From assembly GCF_002804065.1 (NCBI RefSeq), contig NZ_CP024955.1:1736001-1800000 (forward strand): a stretch of 64,000 nt of DNA. The letters run 5' to 3'. Origin of the DNA: Kyrpidia spormannii (GTDB lineage: Bacteria > Bacillota > Bacilli > Kyrpidiales > Kyrpidiaceae). Of this stretch, positions 63,042 through 64,000 are shown in pieces (position 1 is the stretch's first letter; each line of letters starts with the position of its first letter). Made by a program: the position numbers and the translations under genes. A model generated the notes under the pieces. That model searched no databases. It was not told the DNA's origin and worked only from the letters and a program-made list of their open reading frames with translations.

Positions 63042-64000
63042 CTAGGCCTCCGGCATCCTCCGCACCACAATGCAGGCGTTGTGGCCGCCGAAACCGAATG
63101 AATTGGAGAGAACCACATTCACCTTGGCCTCCCGATAGACATTCGGGACATAATCCAGATCGCACTCAGGATCAGGGGTCTCATAGTTGATCGTCGGCGG
63201 GATTTTGCCCTGCTGAAGGGTCAACAAGGAGGCAATGGCTTCCACCGCCCCGGCCGCTCCCAACATGTGGCCAACCATCGATTTGATCGAGCTGACAGCG
63301 ACCCGATAGGCATGATCACCGAACACCCGCTTAATGGCGATGGTCTCGAATTTGTCGTTCAAATCAGTACCCGTACCGTGGGCATTGATATAATCGACAT
63401 CCTCGGGCTGAAGCCCCGCATCTTTCAGAGCGGCGGCCATGGCCCGGGCGGCACCGTCTCCTTCCGGAGCCGGTTGCGTCACATGGAAGGCATCCCCGCT
63501 CATCCCATAGCCGACTATTTCACCATAAATCCTGGCTCCCCGCTTTTGGGCATGCTCCAAGGCCTCCAGAATGAGGATCCCCGCGCCCTCACTCATGACG
63601 AAGCCATCCCGGTGCAATTCAAAAGGACGGACTGCCTTTTCGGGCTCATCGTTCCGGGTCGACATGGCCTTGGCGGACGAGAATCCCGCCAGGGCCATGG
63701 GATGGATGGTCGCCTCCGTGCCGCCGGCGATCATCACGTCCGCCGCCCCATACTGGATCATTCGGGTCGCATCCCCCACCGCGTGAGTGCCTGTGGCACA
63801 GGCGGAAATCGGGGCGCTGTTGGGCCCCTTCGCCCCAAACTGGATCGAGACCTGCCCGGACGCCATGTCGGCGATCATCATCGGAATCAGAAAAGGACTG
63901 ACCCGACGAGGGCCCTTTTCCAATAGAATCTGATGCTGTTCCATTAATGTGTGCAATCCGCCGATTCCGGATCCTATGTACACGCCCACTCGTTCCGGAT
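63042..64000 (-). CDS. fabF: Beta-ketoacyl-ACP synthase II, C-terminal part
   Basis: This is the last 319 codons of a KAS II cut by the window end; the frame is open to base 64000 ([14 protein letters not shown] is its first recognisable motif). The catalytic Cys is in [13 protein letters not shown], the first His in [12 protein letters not shown] and the second in [16 protein letters not shown]. It elongates acyl-ACP in fatty-acid synthesis. Followed by rnc as in many Bacillota. The start lies outside the window. Confidence 0.97.
   Translation of the reverse strand, partial: PERVGVYIGSGIGGLHTLMEQHQILLEKGPRRVSPFLIPMMIADMASGQVSIQFGAKGPNSAPISACATGTHAVGDATRMIQYGAADVMIAGGTEATIHPMALAGFSSAKAMSTRNDEPEKAVRPFELHRDGFVMSEGAGILILEALEHAQKRGARIYGEIVGYGMSGDAFHVTQPAPEGDGAARAMAAALKDAGLQPEDVDYINAHGTGTDLNDKFETIAIKRVFGDHAYRVAVSSIKSMVGHMLGAAGAVEAIASLLTLQQGKIPPTINYETPDPECDLDYVPNVYREAKVNVVLSNSFGFGGHNACIVVRRMPEA

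Noticed and set aside
1-64000. Possible CRISPR array, rRNA or tRNA genes, or insertion sequences
   Set aside because: No regularly spaced repeats, no rRNA-like or tRNA-like stretch and no transposase frame were seen on either strand. The only recombinase is XerC in its core location.

Overview
The window is a chromosomal segment of a GC-rich (about 60%) Gram-positive bacterium. Gene order matches the Bacillus subtilis fabF-rnc-smc-ftsY-ffh-rpsP-trmD-rplS-rnhB ... sucCD-dprA-topA-trmFO-xerC-hslVU-codY-flgB-fliM block. SD sequences are strong (AGGAGG/GGGGG) and GTG/TTG starts are common. With the futalosine gene mqnE and a complete fixABCX set, this suggests a Bacillota member near Alicyclobacillaceae (Kyrpidia-like). 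That placement is inferred from synteny and gene content, not from a search.

Layout. 1-13.2 kb (minus strand): the fla/che operon flgB-flgC-fliE-fliF-fliG-fliH-fliI-fliJ-motE-like-fliK-flgD-flgE-flbD-fliL-fliM-fliY-cheY-fliO, tightly packed and cut at fliO by the window edge. 13.2-24.1 kb (minus): codY, hslU, hslV, xerC, trmFO, topA, dprA, sucD, sucC. 24.1-48 kb: a mosaic that separates sucCD from the yraN/rnhB side. It holds a T-box-controlled threonine dehydratase followed by a tiny CXXC protein, mqnE, murI, a short FtsH-like protease, a chemoreceptor without a sensor domain, a nifS/nadA/niaR NAD-biosynthesis locus around a palindromic operator, two membrane glycosyltransferase genes, comM, a fixXCBA electron-bifurcation operon with an unknown ORF behind it, a ZIP transporter-multicopper oxidase fusion, wrbA and yneF. 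Two decayed gene pieces (an amino-acid permease 5' end and an SDR 3' end) lie in this mosaic. 48-64 kb (minus): yraN, PBP2, rnhB, rbgA, lepB, rplS, trmD, rimM, rpsP, ffh, ylxM, ftsY, smc, two small unknowns, rnc and a partial fabF.

How the parts work together. The left block builds the flagellar basal body, export apparatus, hook and switch, with CheY and the CheY-P phosphatase FliY. CodY, HslUV and XerC precede it as in Bacillus. The right block couples SRP targeting (Ffh, FtsY), ribosome assembly and tRNA modification (RpsP, RplS, RimM, TrmD, RbgA), chromosome organisation (SMC) and RNA metabolism (RNase III, RNase HII). The central mosaic carries redox and metal functions: FixABCX, WrbA, NadA with its own cysteine desulfurase, and the ZIP-oxidase fusion.

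The most unusual object is the 600-residue ZIP-multicopper oxidase fusion at 44.9-46.7 kb. It has all ten T1/T2/T3 histidine/cysteine ligands, no Met at the usual axial position, and a perfect palindrome between its promoter and start codon. Other oddities are a GVG instead of GRG motif in RNase HII, a TRVD instead of NKxD motif in its neighbour RbgA, a Thr-headed N-terminal extension in HslV, and the absence of khpA between rpsP and rimM. No rRNA, tRNA, CRISPR array or intact insertion sequence was seen.
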